Positions 53,639 through 64,000 of a DNA stretch of 64,000 nt are shown here, in pieces. The DNA lies in the NCBI RefSeq assembly GCF_002288385.1, contig NZ_CP016783.1, forward strand, positions 558,001 to 622,000, given 5' to 3'. Positions within the stretch are counted from its first letter, which is position 1; every line of letters begins with the position of its first letter. The notes beneath the pieces were generated by a model. It was not told the DNA's origin. It ran no database searches and was given only the letters and a program-made list of their open reading frames with translations. The translations under genes were made by a program, and so were the position numbers. Source of the DNA: Candidatus Planktophila lacus. Its GTDB lineage: Bacteria > Actinomycetota > Actinomycetes > Nanopelagicales > Nanopelagicaceae.

Positions 53639-56512
53639 GTGAGCATCGATAAGTTAATTGTGCGCGGTGCCCGCGAGCACAACTTAAAGAATGTCTCTAT
53701 CGAACTACCGCGTGAATCCTTAATCGTCTTCACCGGTCTTTCCGGTTCTGGAAAATCAAGCCTGGCCTTCGACACGATATTCGCTGAAGGCCAGCGTCGT
53801 TACGTCGAATCTCTATCAGCGTATGCGCGACAGTTCTTGGGTCAGATGGATAAGCCAGATGTTGATTTCATCGAAGGTTTATCACCTGCCGTTTCGATTG
53901 ATCAGAAATCCACCAACCGAAATCCTCGTTCGACAGTTGGAACAATCACTGAGGTTTATGACTATCTGCGTCTGCTCTTTGCGCGCGCCGGACGACCACA
54001 CTGTCCTAAGTGCAGCAAAGCAGTTTCGCGCCAGAGTCCACAGCAGATTGTTGATCAAATTCTCACCATGCCCGCCACAACCAAATTTCAGGTTTTGGCG
54101 CCGGTTATTCGTGAACGTAAAGGTGAATTTGTTGACCTCTTTGCCGAACTTGTCACTCAGGGTTATTCACGTGCACGCGTCGATGGCGAAACCATCTCAC
54201 TCTCTGAACCACCAAAGTTAAAGAAACAAGAGAAGCACACCATTGAAGTTGTCGTAGATCGCTTGACCGCAAAGGCAGAATCAAAATCACGCCTTACCGA
54301 TTCAATCGAAACTGCGTTGCGGCTAGCCTCCGGAATAGTGTTGCTTGATTTTGTAGATGCTAAAGGCGCTGAGAAAGAGCGCACCTTTAGCGAACACCTA
54401 GCCTGTCACGATTGCAACCTCTCCTTTGAAGAGCTCGAACCGCGTTCATTCTCATTTAACTCACCGTTTGGTGCATGTGCTGAGTGCTCTGGAATCGGCA
54501 CAAAGCTTGAAGTAGATGAAGAGTTAGTTATCCCTGATGACAATCTCTCAATTAATGACGGCGCTATCGCCCCTTGGTCTAGCGGTCACACATCCGAATA
54601 CTTTCTACGTTTGCTGGAAGCGCTTTCAGATGAAGTTAAATTCTCGCTTGATAACCCTTGGAAAAAGTTATCCGTTAAGGCCAAAGAAGCGATCCTCAAT
54701 GGTTTTGAATATGAAGTTCATGTCAAGTACAAGAATCGCTATGGTCGAGTCCGCAATTACTCATCTGGCTTTGAAGGTGTAATTCCCTTTATTCACCGCA
54801 AACACGATGAAACCGATAGCGATTATTCTCGTGAAAAGTACGAGTCTTATATGAGACAAATCCCGTGCAATGTTTGTAAAGGGGCGCGTTTAAAGCCAGA
54901 GGTTTTATCTGTGACAGTGGGGGATAAGAACATCTCTGAAATCTGCGAACTCTCAATAGCTGATTGCGCAGCTTTCTTAAAGAGTATTTCGCTCAACGCT
55001 CGCGAAGCGCAGATCGCAGAGCGTGTTATGAAGGAAGTCCATGCACGTTTGGGGTTCTTACTCGATGTTGGACTTGATTACCTATCTCTGGCACGACCTG
55101 CTGCAACACTTTCTGGAGGCGAAGCGCAACGTATTCGTCTGGCAACTCAGATCGGATCTGGCCTAGTTGGCGTGCTTTATGTTTTAGATGAACCCAGTAT
55201 CGGATTACACCAACGCGATAACCGTCGCCTAATCGAAACTCTCACACGTCTGCGCGATCTCGGAAATACCCTGATCGTTGTAGAGCATGATGAAGAGACT
55301 ATTCGCACCGCAGACTGGATCGTAGATATTGGTCCTGGCGCGGGTGAACATGGCGGAAAAGTTGTCGTCTCCGGTTCTTATGAAGAGCTAATTGCATCTA
55401 AAGAATCAATCACCGGCGCTTACTTATCGGGGCGTAAGTCGATTGCTATTCCAAGCAAACGTCGACCAATAGATCCAAAGCGTAAATTAGTTATCAAGGG
55501 CGCCAAGGAGAATAACCTCAAAGATGTTGAAGTAGAGATCCCGCTTGGTCTCTTTGTCTCTGTTACAGGAGTAAGTGGTTCAGGTAAATCAACTCTAGTA
55601 AATGACATTCTCTACACAACCCTTGCCAACAAGTTAAACGGAGCGCGCTTGGTTCCAGGTCGCCACCGCACTGTCACCGGCGTGGATCAATTGGATAAAG
55701 TCGTACACGTCGATCAATCACCGATCGGTCGCACGCCACGTTCTAACCCTGCAACCTATACCGGTGTCTTTGACAAGGTGCGCGCCCTCTTTGCAGAAAC
55801 GACTGAAGCCAAGGTGCGTGGTTACCAACAGGGTCGCTTCTCATTTAACGTAAAAGGCGGGCGCTGCGAGAACTGTTCGGGCGATGGCACCATCACCATC
55901 GAAATGAACTTCTTGCCAGATGTTTATGTGCCATGCGAGGTCTGTCATGGCGCCCGTTATAACCGCGAAACTTTGGAAGTTCATTACAAGGGCAAGACGA
56001 TCGCTGAAGTTCTCGATATGCCAATTGAAATCGCGCACACTTTCTTTGAATCAGTTCCAACTATCGCTCGCTATTTGAAGACGCTCTGTGACGTTGGCCT
56101 TGGTTATGTTCGCTTAGGCCAGTCGGCGCCAACTCTTTCAGGTGGCGAAGCGCAACGCGTAAAGTTGGCTACCGAGCTGCAACGACGCTCTACCGGTCGG
56201 ACAATTTATGTCTTAGATGAACCAACAACTGGTCTGCACTTCGAAGATGTCAGTAAGTTACTTGGGGTGCTTAGTCGTTTGGTTGATTCCGGAAATACAG
56301 TCGTTGTAATTGAACATAATCTTGATGTGATCAAGTGTTCTGACTGGGTTATCGATATGGGGCCGGAAGGTGGTTTCCGGGGTGGCATGGTTGTCGCTGA
56401 AGGAACACCTGAAGATGTTGCGAAAGTTAAAGCGAGTTACACAGGTAACTTCCTAGCCGAAATGCTTGCTACCAACCGCGCTCCTGCTAAGAAAAAGACT
56501 GCCGTTAAGTAA
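53639..56512 (+). CDS. uvrA: UvrABC excinuclease subunit A
   Basis: Damage-sensing ABC ATPase (957 residues) with two nucleotide-binding domains. [20 protein letters not shown] and [15 protein letters not shown] are the two Walker A sites; both signatures read LSGGEAQR. Cys clusters CPKCSK, CHDCN...CAEC and CENCSGDG...CEVCHG are zinc modules. The start is GTG directly after the uvrB stop and the stop directly precedes uvrC ATG. The tail [10 protein letters not shown] is basic. Confidence 0.97.
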   Translation: MSIDKLIVRGAREHNLKNVSIELPRESLIVFTGLSGSGKSSLAFDTIFAEGQRRYVESLSAYARQFLGQMDKPDVDFIEGLSPAVSIDQKSTNRNPRSTVGTITEVYDYLRLLFARAGRPHCPKCSKAVSRQSPQQIVDQILTMPATTKFQVLAPVIRERKGEFVDLFAELVTQGYSRARVDGETISLSEPPKLKKQEKHTIEVVVDRLTAKAESKSRLTDSIETALRLASGIVLLDFVDAKGAEKERTFSEHLACHDCNLSFEELEPRSFSFNSPFGACAECSGIGTKLEVDEELVIPDDNLSINDGAIAPWSSGHTSEYFLRLLEALSDEVKFSLDNPWKKLSVKAKEAILNGFEYEVHVKYKNRYGRVRNYSSGFEGVIPFIHRKHDETDSDYSREKYESYMRQIPCNVCKGARLKPEVLSVTVGDKNISEICELSIADCAAFLKSISLNAREAQIAERVMKEVHARLGFLLDVGLDYLSLARPAATLSGGEAQRIRLATQIGSGLVGVLYVLDEPSIGLHQRDNRRLIETLTRLRDLGNTLIVVEHDEETIRTADWIVDIGPGAGEHGGKVVVSGSYEELIASKESITGAYLSGRKSIAIPSKRRPIDPKRKLVIKGAKENNLKDVEVEIPLGLFVSVTGVSGSGKSTLVNDILYTTLANKLNGARLVPGRHRTVTGVDQLDKVVHVDQSPIGRTPRSNPATYTGVFDKVRALFAETTEAKVRGYQQGRFSFNVKGGRCENCSGDGTITIEMNFLPDVYVPCEVCHGARYNRETLEVHYKGKTIAEVLDMPIEIAHTFFESVPTIARYLKTLCDVGLGYVRLGQSAPTLSGGEAQRVKLATELQRRSTGRTIYVLDEPTTGLHFEDVSKLLGVLSRLVDSGNTVVVIEHNLDVIKCSDWVIDMGPEGGFRGGMVVAEGTPEDVAKVKASYTGNFLAEMLATNRAPAKKKTAVK

Positions 56513-58450
56513 ATGGCTGATCCAGCTAGTTATCGCCCCAAGGAGATTCCAGAGGATCCCGGGGTTTATCGCTTCTATAACGGAAAAGATAAAGTCATCT
56601 ATGTTGGCAAGGCAAAGAATTTAAAGAATCGGTTAACGACTTACTTTGGTTCAAATCTTGCGCGCAAGACACACCGCATGGTTAACGAAGCGGTCCGTGT
56701 TGACTGGACGATCGTTGCTACCGAACTCGAAGCGCTGGCTCTGGAATTTTCATGGATCAAGCAATATCAACCAACTTATAACGTGCAGTTCAAAGATGAT
56801 AAGTCTTACCCATACCTTGCAATTTCCATGCAAGATGAATTCCCCCGAATCTTTATTACTCGCAAGGAGAAACGCCCCGGCCTTAAATACTTCGGCCCCT
56901 ACACGAATGCCTGGGCACTCCGAAATACCTATGAAGTACTCCTCAAAGTCTTTCCAGTTCGATCTTGCTCTGAAGGAAACTTCGCGCGGGCTAAGCGGAG
57001 CAAGCGCCAGTGCTTGCTAGGGGATATCGGTAAATGCGCCGCACCTTGCGTCGGCTGGGTAACGCCTGAAGAACATCGCGAGATCGCAGTAAAGCTTGAT
57101 GCCTTTATGGAGAAAGGCATGGAAGATATCTTGCCTAAGTTGCGCAGTGAGATGGATCTAGCATCTGAACGCGAAGAGTTTGAACGCGCAGCGCGTATTC
57201 GTGATCAGATCGAATCCTTCGAAAAAGCACAACGTTCCACCCAGGGAAATCTCTCAGATGATCTAGATGGAGATTTCATTTCAATACATGAAGAAGGACT
57301 TCATGCTGCGGGTTCGATATTCATGGTTCGCCGAGGATCAATTAAAGGCTCGCGCTCGTGGATTGTCGATCAAGAACGAGCACTTGAGGGTGATGATCAA
57401 GTCGCTTCACTCTTCTTCTCTATTTACAGCCAGAGCGCACCAACGGATATCCCAAGCGAGATTTATCTAAATCGTGAGCCGATTGACCAAGAAGCGTTAG
57501 AAGACTGGCTTACAAATCTTCGCGGAGCAAAAGTTTCAATAAAAGTTCCACAACGTGGCGAGAAAGTGGAGCTACTGCAGACCGTTGAGCGAAATGCCCA
57601 CTATGCCTTGATCCAATTCTTAAGTAAGCGTGCAACCGATGCCGCCGTTAGCGGCAAGGCGCTGCTAGAAATCGAAGAGCAGTTAGAGCTAAAGCGCACA
57701 CCGCTTCGTATCGAGTGTTATGACATCTCAAATATCTCTGGCACATCAGTCGTGGCATCTATGGTCGTCTTTGAAGACGGTATGGCTAAGAAGAGCGAAT
57801 ACCGCCGCTTCATAATCGATACTAAGGAAGCAACCGATGACACTCGGGCCATGCACCAGGTCATTACTCGCCGCATGAAGCGTTTACTAAATGACCGAGC
57901 TGTAGATGAAAGTGATGTCGCCGCTATTGGCGGCAAGTTGAGTAAGTTCTCATACCCACCGCAGTTAATCGTTGTAGATGGTGGAGCGCCACAAGTTGCT
58001 GCTGCCCAACGCGCACTTGATGAACTTGGCGTAACTGATGTTGCTTTATGTGGGTTGGCTAAGCGCTTAGAAGAAGTCTGGCGTCCCGGTGAAAGCGATC
58101 CGCTTATTCTTCCACGCACCAGTGAAGGTATGTATTTGCTGCAAAGAATTCGCGATGAAGCCCACCGCTTTGCTATTACCTTCCACCGTTCGCGTAGATC
58201 AAAGGTGATGCTCGAATCTATTTTGGATGAAATTCCGCAGATGGGACAGGCTCGTCGCGCCTCCCTGCTTGAACAATTTGGATCAGTCGCCGCACTGCGT
58301 AAAGCAACGCTGGCAGAAATCGCAATGACACCAGGTATCGGAGAAAAGATCGCTGAGATCATCTTTGAGTATCTCCAGAAATCAGCGCACGGCTCGGTTG
58401 CGGAGATTGTTAATACTCAAACCGGCGAGATTACAACCGCTACGAAGTAG
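56513..58450 (+). CDS. uvrC: UvrABC excinuclease subunit C
   Basis: Dual-incision nuclease of excision repair (645 residues). The N-terminal GIY-YIG domain has DPGVYRFYNGKDKVIYVGKA, the UVR domain is EREEFERAARIRDQIESFEK, the RNase H-like endonuclease domain has ECYDISNISGTSVVASMVVF and LIVVDGGAPQVAAA, and the C-terminus ends with helix-hairpin-helix motifs (MTPGIGEKIAEIIFEY). The ATG is adjacent to the uvrA stop. Confidence 0.97.
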   Translation: MADPASYRPKEIPEDPGVYRFYNGKDKVIYVGKAKNLKNRLTTYFGSNLARKTHRMVNEAVRVDWTIVATELEALALEFSWIKQYQPTYNVQFKDDKSYPYLAISMQDEFPRIFITRKEKRPGLKYFGPYTNAWALRNTYEVLLKVFPVRSCSEGNFARAKRSKRQCLLGDIGKCAAPCVGWVTPEEHREIAVKLDAFMEKGMEDILPKLRSEMDLASEREEFERAARIRDQIESFEKAQRSTQGNLSDDLDGDFISIHEEGLHAAGSIFMVRRGSIKGSRSWIVDQERALEGDDQVASLFFSIYSQSAPTDIPSEIYLNREPIDQEALEDWLTNLRGAKVSIKVPQRGEKVELLQTVERNAHYALIQFLSKRATDAAVSGKALLEIEEQLELKRTPLRIECYDISNISGTSVVASMVVFEDGMAKKSEYRRFIIDTKEATDDTRAMHQVITRRMKRLLNDRAVDESDVAAIGGKLSKFSYPPQLIVVDGGAPQVAAAQRALDELGVTDVALCGLAKRLEEVWRPGESDPLILPRTSEGMYLLQRIRDEAHRFAITFHRSRRSKVMLESILDEIPQMGQARRASLLEQFGSVAALRKATLAEIAMTPGIGEKIAEIIFEYLQKSAHGSVAEIVNTQTGEITTATK

Positions 58451-58482
58451 CCAAAGAGAGCGCCGCAAGGGAGAATAAAGCC

Positions 58483-59352
58483 ATGTCAACGAAGGAACTC
58501 CTTGTTGTAACGGGAATGTCAGGTGCGGGTCGCTCAACCGTTGCCCACGCGCTAGAAGATCTCGGTTGGTATGTCGTTGATAACTTGCCACCTTCTTTGT
58601 TGCCTGAATTAGCGGTTCAAACTAAGAGTTCAGATATCGCATCCCTGGCAGTTGTCGTGGATGTGCGCGGTGGTAAGTTCTTTGACGCGCTAAGCAACTC
58701 ACTTCAAACTCTAAAAGACTCTGGTATTTCATACCGTTTGCTCTTTCTAGATGCCACTGATCAATCATTGGTCCAACGCTTTGAATCGACTCGTAGGCCG
58801 CACCCGCTGCAAGCTAAAGACCGTATCGTCGATGGCATCGCACGTGAACGTAGCAAGTTAGAGGAACTGCGCTCTGGCGCGGATGTGGTTATCGATACCT
58901 CAAATCTAAATGTGCACCAGCTAGAAAAACGGATCGGTGAAATCTTCTCAGCGGGAATGTTAGATGCCATACGCATCAATGTTCTCTCCTTTGGCTACAA
59001 GTATGGAATTCCTGTCGACTCAGATTTAGTTTTAGATTGCCGCTTTATCCCAAATCCCCATTGGATCCCGGAGCTGCGCCCTCTCACCGGTCTGACCAAA
59101 GAAGTTTCAAATAAAGTTTTGACCAGCGAGGGCGTATCGGAATTTGTAAAGAGTTATGTTGGAGTTATTCGCCAGATGATGCCGGGTTACCTTCGCGAAG
59201 GTAAGAAGTACGTGACCATCGCAATTGGTTGTACCGGTGGAAAACATCGCAGCGTGGCGATCTCTGAGGAAATTGCTAAACAGCTTTCTTCGGAAGAATC
59301 ACTGATTGAAATTTCTGCACACGCGACACATCGTGATGTAGGTCGTGAATGA
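58483..59352 (+). CDS. rapZ: RapZ/YvcJ-family nucleotide-binding protein
   Basis: P-loop protein (289 residues) related to E. coli RapZ and Bacillus YvcJ. The Walker A is GMSGAGRST, the Arg-for-Lys form common in Actinobacteria, followed by LGWYVVDNLPPSLLPEL. The C-terminal domain has FGYKYGIPVDSDLVLDCRFIPNP and the IGCTGGKHRSVAISE segment. RapZ binds small RNAs in E. coli; the role in Actinobacteria is not settled. AAGGGAG precedes the ATG. rapZ-yvcK-whiA is a conserved trio. Confidence 0.92.
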   Translation: MSTKELLVVTGMSGAGRSTVAHALEDLGWYVVDNLPPSLLPELAVQTKSSDIASLAVVVDVRGGKFFDALSNSLQTLKDSGISYRLLFLDATDQSLVQRFESTRRPHPLQAKDRIVDGIARERSKLEELRSGADVVIDTSNLNVHQLEKRIGEIFSAGMLDAIRINVLSFGYKYGIPVDSDLVLDCRFIPNPHWIPELRPLTGLTKEVSNKVLTSEGVSEFVKSYVGVIRQMMPGYLREGKKYVTIAIGCTGGKHRSVAISEEIAKQLSSEESLIEISAHATHRDVGRE

Positions 59353-60302
59353 GTGGCAGTAAACCGCGAGTAGTTGCACTTGGGGGAGGCCATGGTCTGG
59401 CGGCAACTCTTTCCGCACTTCGCCAAATAACTACGGATTTAACTGCGATTGTCACAGTGGCTGATAACGGTGGCTCAAGTGGTCGCCTGCGCGAAGAGTT
59501 TTCAATTTATCCTCCCGGTGATTTAAGAATGGCGCTAGCGGCGCTCTGCGCAGATGATGAATGGGGCCGTAGTTGGGCTGAGATCATGCAATATAGATTT
59601 GAAAGTGATGGCGTACTTGATGGCCACGCCGTTGGAAATTTACTGCTTGCAGCGCTTTGGAATAAGGGTGAGGATCCAGTTGCAGGGCTAGATCGGGTTG
59701 GATCGTTGTTAAAAGTTATTGGTCGAGTATTACCGATGTCTGTCGAACCCCTTGATATTGAAGCAACTTTCACTAACTCAACAGGTCGCTTTATTGTTAA
59801 GGGGCAAGTACAAGTGGCTACTGCAAAAGGTCGCCTAGAAAGTCTGCGCCTGCTCCCTGAAAATCCAACCGCCCGACCTGAATCTCTTGCTGCAATTGAT
59901 GCAGCAGATTGGATTGTTATGGGCCCAGGATCTTGGTTCTCCAGCGTTCTGCCACATCTGATGGTTCCCCAACAACGCGATGCGTTAGTTGCAGCAAAGG
60001 CAAAGAAGATTCTCATCCTTAATTTGGATTCAGCAACTGAAAATGGACCAGTCATAAATTCGGGGGAGTACGCCGGATATACCGCTACAGAACATATAGA
60101 GATATTGCACACCTATGCTCCCGATCTGCGCTTTGATTTAATCGTGGCAGATCAAAGCGTTGTCGCCGGATCCGATCAGCTACAGCGCCATCTTTCAAGT
60201 ACAGGTGGAGAGTTATTGATCGCCGACCTACGTGACCAACGTTCCTTGGTCCATCACGATCCAAAGAAATTAACTTCACTTTTCGTACACATAGCAGGCT
60301 AA
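59349..60302 (+). CDS. yvcK: YvcK/CofD-like gluconeogenesis factor
   Basis: Member of the YvcK/CuvA family with a CofD-like fold (317 residues). [19 protein letters not shown] and [16 protein letters not shown] bind nucleotide-sugar ligands in relatives. [18 protein letters not shown] and [16 protein letters not shown] are also conserved. In Firmicutes and Mycobacterium the family affects cell-wall synthesis and growth on gluconeogenic carbon. It overlaps rapZ by ATGA. Confidence 0.92.
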   Translation: MSGSKPRVVALGGGHGLAATLSALRQITTDLTAIVTVADNGGSSGRLREEFSIYPPGDLRMALAALCADDEWGRSWAEIMQYRFESDGVLDGHAVGNLLLAALWNKGEDPVAGLDRVGSLLKVIGRVLPMSVEPLDIEATFTNSTGRFIVKGQVQVATAKGRLESLRLLPENPTARPESLAAIDAADWIVMGPGSWFSSVLPHLMVPQQRDALVAAKAKKILILNLDSATENGPVINSGEYAGYTATEHIEILHTYAPDLRFDLIVADQSVVAGSDQLQRHLSSTGGELLIADLRDQRSLVHHDPKKLTSLFVHIAG

Positions 60303-60321
60303 ACCCTGCTTGGATATGCCC

Positions 60322-61299
60322 ATGGCAATGACCGCAGCAGTTAAAGACGAGCTAAGCCGTCTTTCAGTAACCAAACCTTGCTGCCGCAAAGCCGAAGTAT
60401 CTTCTCTTCTGCGCTTTGCTGGTGGCCTTCATATTGCAGCAGGCAAAGTTGTAATCGAAGTCGAACTCGATACTTCACAGAGCGCACGTCGCCTTAAGAA
60501 AGATATTGCAGATATCTACGGCCACGATAGCGATCTCGCAGTTCTCTCATCCAGTGGGTTGCGTAAAGGTTCTCGTTATGTGGTGCGCGTTATTGAAGCC
60601 GGCGACGCTCTTGCCCGCCAAACAGGTTTAATCGATAGCAACGGTCGCCCAGTTCGTGGTCTGCCACCACAAGTTGTCGCTGCCAATATCTGCGATGCCG
60701 AGGCTGCTTGGCGGGGTGCTTTTATTGCACATGGTTCACTAACCGAACCGGGTCGTTCATCTTCACTTGAAATTACTTGTCCAGGTCCAGAAGCAGCGTT
60801 GGCGCTCGTTGGAGCAGCTCGTCGTTTAGGAATTACCGCAAAGGCGCGCGAAGTTCGCGGCGTTGATCGCGTTGTTATTCGCGATGGCGATGCCATTGGA
60901 GTTCTTCTTACTCGCCTTGGCGCACATGAAAGTGTTCTTGCCTGGGAAGAACGTCGCATGCGCCGCGAAGTTCGCGCCACTGCAAATCGTTTAGCAAACT
61001 TTGATGATGCCAATCTGCGTCGCTCAGCACGCGCTGCAGTTGCAGCAGCTGCTCGCGTACAACGAGCTATGGAAATTCTCGGCCCACAAATCCCTGATCA
61101 TCTAAAAGAGGCCGGCGAACTTCGCATCAGCCACGGACAGGCAAGTCTTGAAGAACTCGGTTCATTGGCTTCTCCACCAATGACCAAGGATGCGATCGCA
61201 GGACGTATCCGACGACTCCTGGCAATGGCTGATAAACGCGCCTCTGAACTCGGAATTCCAGATACTGAAGCGGGCTTATCGCCTGACTTGCTCAACTAG
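60322..61299 (+). CDS. whiA: WhiA-family transcription/division regulator
   Basis: DNA-binding protein with a LAGLIDADG-like N-terminal domain and a C-terminal helix-turn-helix ([20 protein letters not shown]). From ATG 60322 it is 325 residues. [19 protein letters not shown] is the typical N-terminus. The frame allows TTG 60310, ATG 60316 and ATG 60328; 60322 fits the usual WhiA start and the spacing from the upstream TTGGA. In Streptomyces WhiA activates sporulation septation with WhiB; here a division or growth role is inferred. Confidence 0.92.
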   Translation: MAMTAAVKDELSRLSVTKPCCRKAEVSSLLRFAGGLHIAAGKVVIEVELDTSQSARRLKKDIADIYGHDSDLAVLSSSGLRKGSRYVVRVIEAGDALARQTGLIDSNGRPVRGLPPQVVAANICDAEAAWRGAFIAHGSLTEPGRSSSLEITCPGPEAALALVGAARRLGITAKAREVRGVDRVVIRDGDAIGVLLTRLGAHESVLAWEERRMRREVRATANRLANFDDANLRRSARAAVAAAARVQRAMEILGPQIPDHLKEAGELRISHGQASLEELGSLASPPMTKDAIAGRIRRLLAMADKRASELGIPDTEAGLSPDLLN

Positions 61300-61418
61300 T
61301 CCTACGCAGAAGTAACTCCACGCGGCTGGTAAGGTTAGCCACGACCCCAATGTTGTGGCAGTTTTATTGCCGTACACCCAATTGGCGTAACTTTTAATGA
61401 GTACCCAGCGGGTCCTGA

Positions 61419-62441
<1,023 letters not shown>

Positions 62442-62457
62442 CCATTACCTGTAATTA

Positions 62458-63642
62458 ATGTCGCTTCAAAACTTTGATGTAGCCGGCAAGCGAGTATTCC
62501 TTCGCTGCGATCTCAATGTTCCGTTGAAAAACGGCGAGATCACAGATGATGGACGCATCCGCGCCTCGCTGCCGACTATCAAAACTCTCATCGCAAACGG
62601 TGCCAGCATCGTTATCGCAGCGCACCTCGGTCGCCCGAAAGGTGAGGCCAAACCAGAACTTTCACTAGCACCTGTTGCAAAGCGTTTATCTGAATTACTT
62701 GGCGCACCAGTGCAATTTGCTGGAGCTGTCACTGGAAGCGATGTAACTTCTAAGGCAGCAGCGCTCAAGGCAGGCGAGATCTTGTTGCTGGAAAATATTC
62801 GCTTCTCCGCTGCTGAAACTTCTAAGGATGAGACTGAGCGCCAAGTTCTTGCCAAAGAGTTAGCAGCACTTGCTGATGCATACGTTGGCGATGGTTTCGG
62901 TGCAGTCCACCGCAAACATGCATCTGTTTTCGATCTTCCTAAGTTGTTGCCACACGTTGCTGGCACGCTTGTGGCCGCAGAAGTTGAAGTGTTAAAGAAG
63001 TTAACCCAAAACCCAGAACGCCCTTACGGTGTAGTACTTGGGGGAGCAAAGGTTTCAGACAAGATCGGTGTTATCTCTAACTTGCTCGGCAAGGTAGATG
63101 TCATGGCGATCGGTGGCGGAATGGTCTTTACCTTCCTCGCTGCACAAGGAAGAGAGATCGGCACATCTCTAGTTGAAACCGATCTGATCGAAACTGTTAA
63201 GGGTTTGATCAAGCAGGCTGCAGATTCTGGTGTGAAGTTGGTACTTCCAACAGATATCTTGGTAGCACCAGCCTTTGCATTTGATGCACCTGCAACTTTG
63301 GTTAGCGCCGATGCAATTCCCGCAGATCAGATGGGTCTAGATATTGGTCCAGATTCAGCGGCAGCCTTTGCGACAGCGATTCGTTCTTGTAAAACTCTTT
63401 TCTGGAACGGGCCGATGGGCGTATTCGAATTTCCAGCATTTGCTAGCGGTACTAAGGTTGTGGCACAGGCGCTTACTGAGGTTTCTGGCATCTCCGTAGT
63501 CGGTGGTGGAGACTCTGCCGCTGCGGTACGCGCACTTGGTTTCGCAGATTCAGCCTTCGGATATATTTCTACCGGCGGTGGCGCATCGCTTGAATACCTA
63601 GAAGGCAAAGAACTTCCAGGTTTAACTGCTCTAGGTCTATAA
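62458..63642 (+). CDS. pgk: Phosphoglycerate kinase
   Basis: Transfers phosphate from 1,3-bisphosphoglycerate to ADP. The 394-residue protein has [19 protein letters not shown] near the N-terminus, [19 protein letters not shown] and [14 protein letters not shown], and ends with [19 protein letters not shown], the nucleotide-binding loop. It lies 16 bases after gap and is followed by tpiA. No visible ribosome site stronger than AT-rich sequence. Confidence 0.96.
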   Translation: MSLQNFDVAGKRVFLRCDLNVPLKNGEITDDGRIRASLPTIKTLIANGASIVIAAHLGRPKGEAKPELSLAPVAKRLSELLGAPVQFAGAVTGSDVTSKAAALKAGEILLLENIRFSAAETSKDETERQVLAKELAALADAYVGDGFGAVHRKHASVFDLPKLLPHVAGTLVAAEVEVLKKLTQNPERPYGVVLGGAKVSDKIGVISNLLGKVDVMAIGGGMVFTFLAAQGREIGTSLVETDLIETVKGLIKQAADSGVKLVLPTDILVAPAFAFDAPATLVSADAIPADQMGLDIGPDSAAAFATAIRSCKTLFWNGPMGVFEFPAFASGTKVVAQALTEVSGISVVGGGDSAAAVRALGFADSAFGYISTGGGASLEYLEGKELPGLTALGL

Positions 63643-63692
63643 GTAATTGGTCTGTAATTTTTCATCACAATCTAAGTTAGAAGGAGTAAAAA

Positions 63693-64000
63693 ATGCGTAA
63701 GCCACTTATGGCAGGTAACTGGAAGATGAACCTCAATCACCTTGAGGCGATCGCGGTTGCACAGAAGCTTGTCTACTCACTCTCTGATAAGGATTATGAC
63801 GCAGTTGATATCGCGATCATCCCCCCATTTACCGATATTCGTTCGATTCAAACAATGGTTGATGGTGACCGACTTCGCTTGCTATACGGTGCGCAAGATG
63901 TATCACCAGAAAGCAGTGGAGCATTTACTGGAGATATTTCTGGTTCAATGCTGGCAAAGCTCGGCTGCACCTTTGCCGTCATCGGCCACTCAGAGCGCCG
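63693..64000 (+). CDS. tpiA: Triosephosphate isomerase, 5' part
   Basis: Interconverts dihydroxyacetone phosphate and glyceraldehyde 3-phosphate. Only the first about 102 codons are in the window, running off the right edge. [15 protein letters not shown] includes the catalytic Asn and Lys; the segment [18 protein letters not shown] and the electrophilic His in AVIGHSERR at the very end are clear. AAGGAG at 63681-63686 sets the ATG. It completes gap-pgk-tpi. Confidence 0.95.
   Translation, partial: MRKPLMAGNWKMNLNHLEAIAVAQKLVYSLSDKDYDAVDIAIIPPFTDIRSIQTMVDGDRLRLLYGAQDVSPESSGAFTGDISGSMLAKLGCTFAVIGHSER

Noticed and set aside
57718-58362. 214-codon open frame on the minus strand inside uvrC
   Set aside because: It is antisense to strongly conserved UvrC sequence, has Ser/Arg-rich composition typical of shadow frames, and shows no recognisable motif.
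59507-60112. 201-codon open frame on the minus strand inside yvcK
   Set aside because: Shadow of a conserved gene with no motif, no start context and improbable composition.

Overview
The window is a gene-dense piece of an actinobacterial chromosome with no rRNA, insertion sequence, prophage or CRISPR array. Gene order follows the core region known from Streptomyces and Mycobacterium: the mur/fts cluster, ileS-dksA-lspA-rluD-dnaE, the his and trp genes, lgt, gltBD-pyk-pdtaR, polA-rpsA-coaE-uvrBAC, then rapZ-yvcK-whiA and gap-pgk-tpi. PriA-type HisA, WhiA, SepF, a PdtaR-type ANTAR regulator, a four-repeat S1 protein and a lysine-rich DksA-like protein all point to Actinobacteria. Base composition is moderate by eye (not computed), far below Streptomyces. 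Genes overlap or abut and spacers are very short. This fits a streamlined planktonic actinobacterium of the freshwater acI/Nanopelagicales type; that placement is inference.

Layout: 1-9.9 kb, peptidoglycan precursor synthesis and division (mraY 3' part, murD, ftsW, murG, murC, ftsQ, ftsZ, pgeF, yggS, sepF, yggT). 9.9-13.0 kb, ileS on the minus strand. 13.1-18.9 kb, a DksA/TraR-like zinc protein, lspA, rluD, dnaE. 19.0-24.5 kb, hisD-C-B-H-priA-hisF-hisI. 24.5-29.0 kb, trpE, a small membrane protein, trpC-B-A. 29.0-31.7 kb, a MauE/DsbA-type redox pair, lgt and a VIT-family metal transporter. 31.9-39.4 kb, gltB-gltD and pyk. 39.4-45.0 kb, an unusual tRNA(CAA) directly abutting an ANTAR regulator, then a five-gene branched-chain amino acid ABC transporter. 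45.1-49.4 kb, a thioesterase, polA and an MFS transporter. 49.5-58.5 kb, rpsA, coaE, uvrB, uvrA, uvrC. 58.5-64.0 kb, rapZ, yvcK, whiA, gap, pgk and the start of tpiA. No gene-free stretch exceeds about 190 bases; the largest are ftsQ-ftsZ, gltB upstream, livK upstream, livK-livH and whiA-gap.

The genes cover envelope synthesis and division, de novo histidine and tryptophan synthesis, ammonium assimilation to glutamate, lower glycolysis, replication and excision repair, and amino acid import. No wholly new system stands out. The most interesting signals are regulatory and architectural: many starts look leaderless, with a TANNNT hexamer 6-9 nt upstream of the start codon, sometimes built on the stop codon of the preceding gene; the ANTAR regulator start codon lies one base after a tRNA; that tRNA has a leucine anticodon but a short variable arm; the livK gene has a clear promoter, a perfect 12-bp palindrome and a strong downstream hairpin, and its product is a binding protein without a lipobox; divIVA is missing from its usual place.
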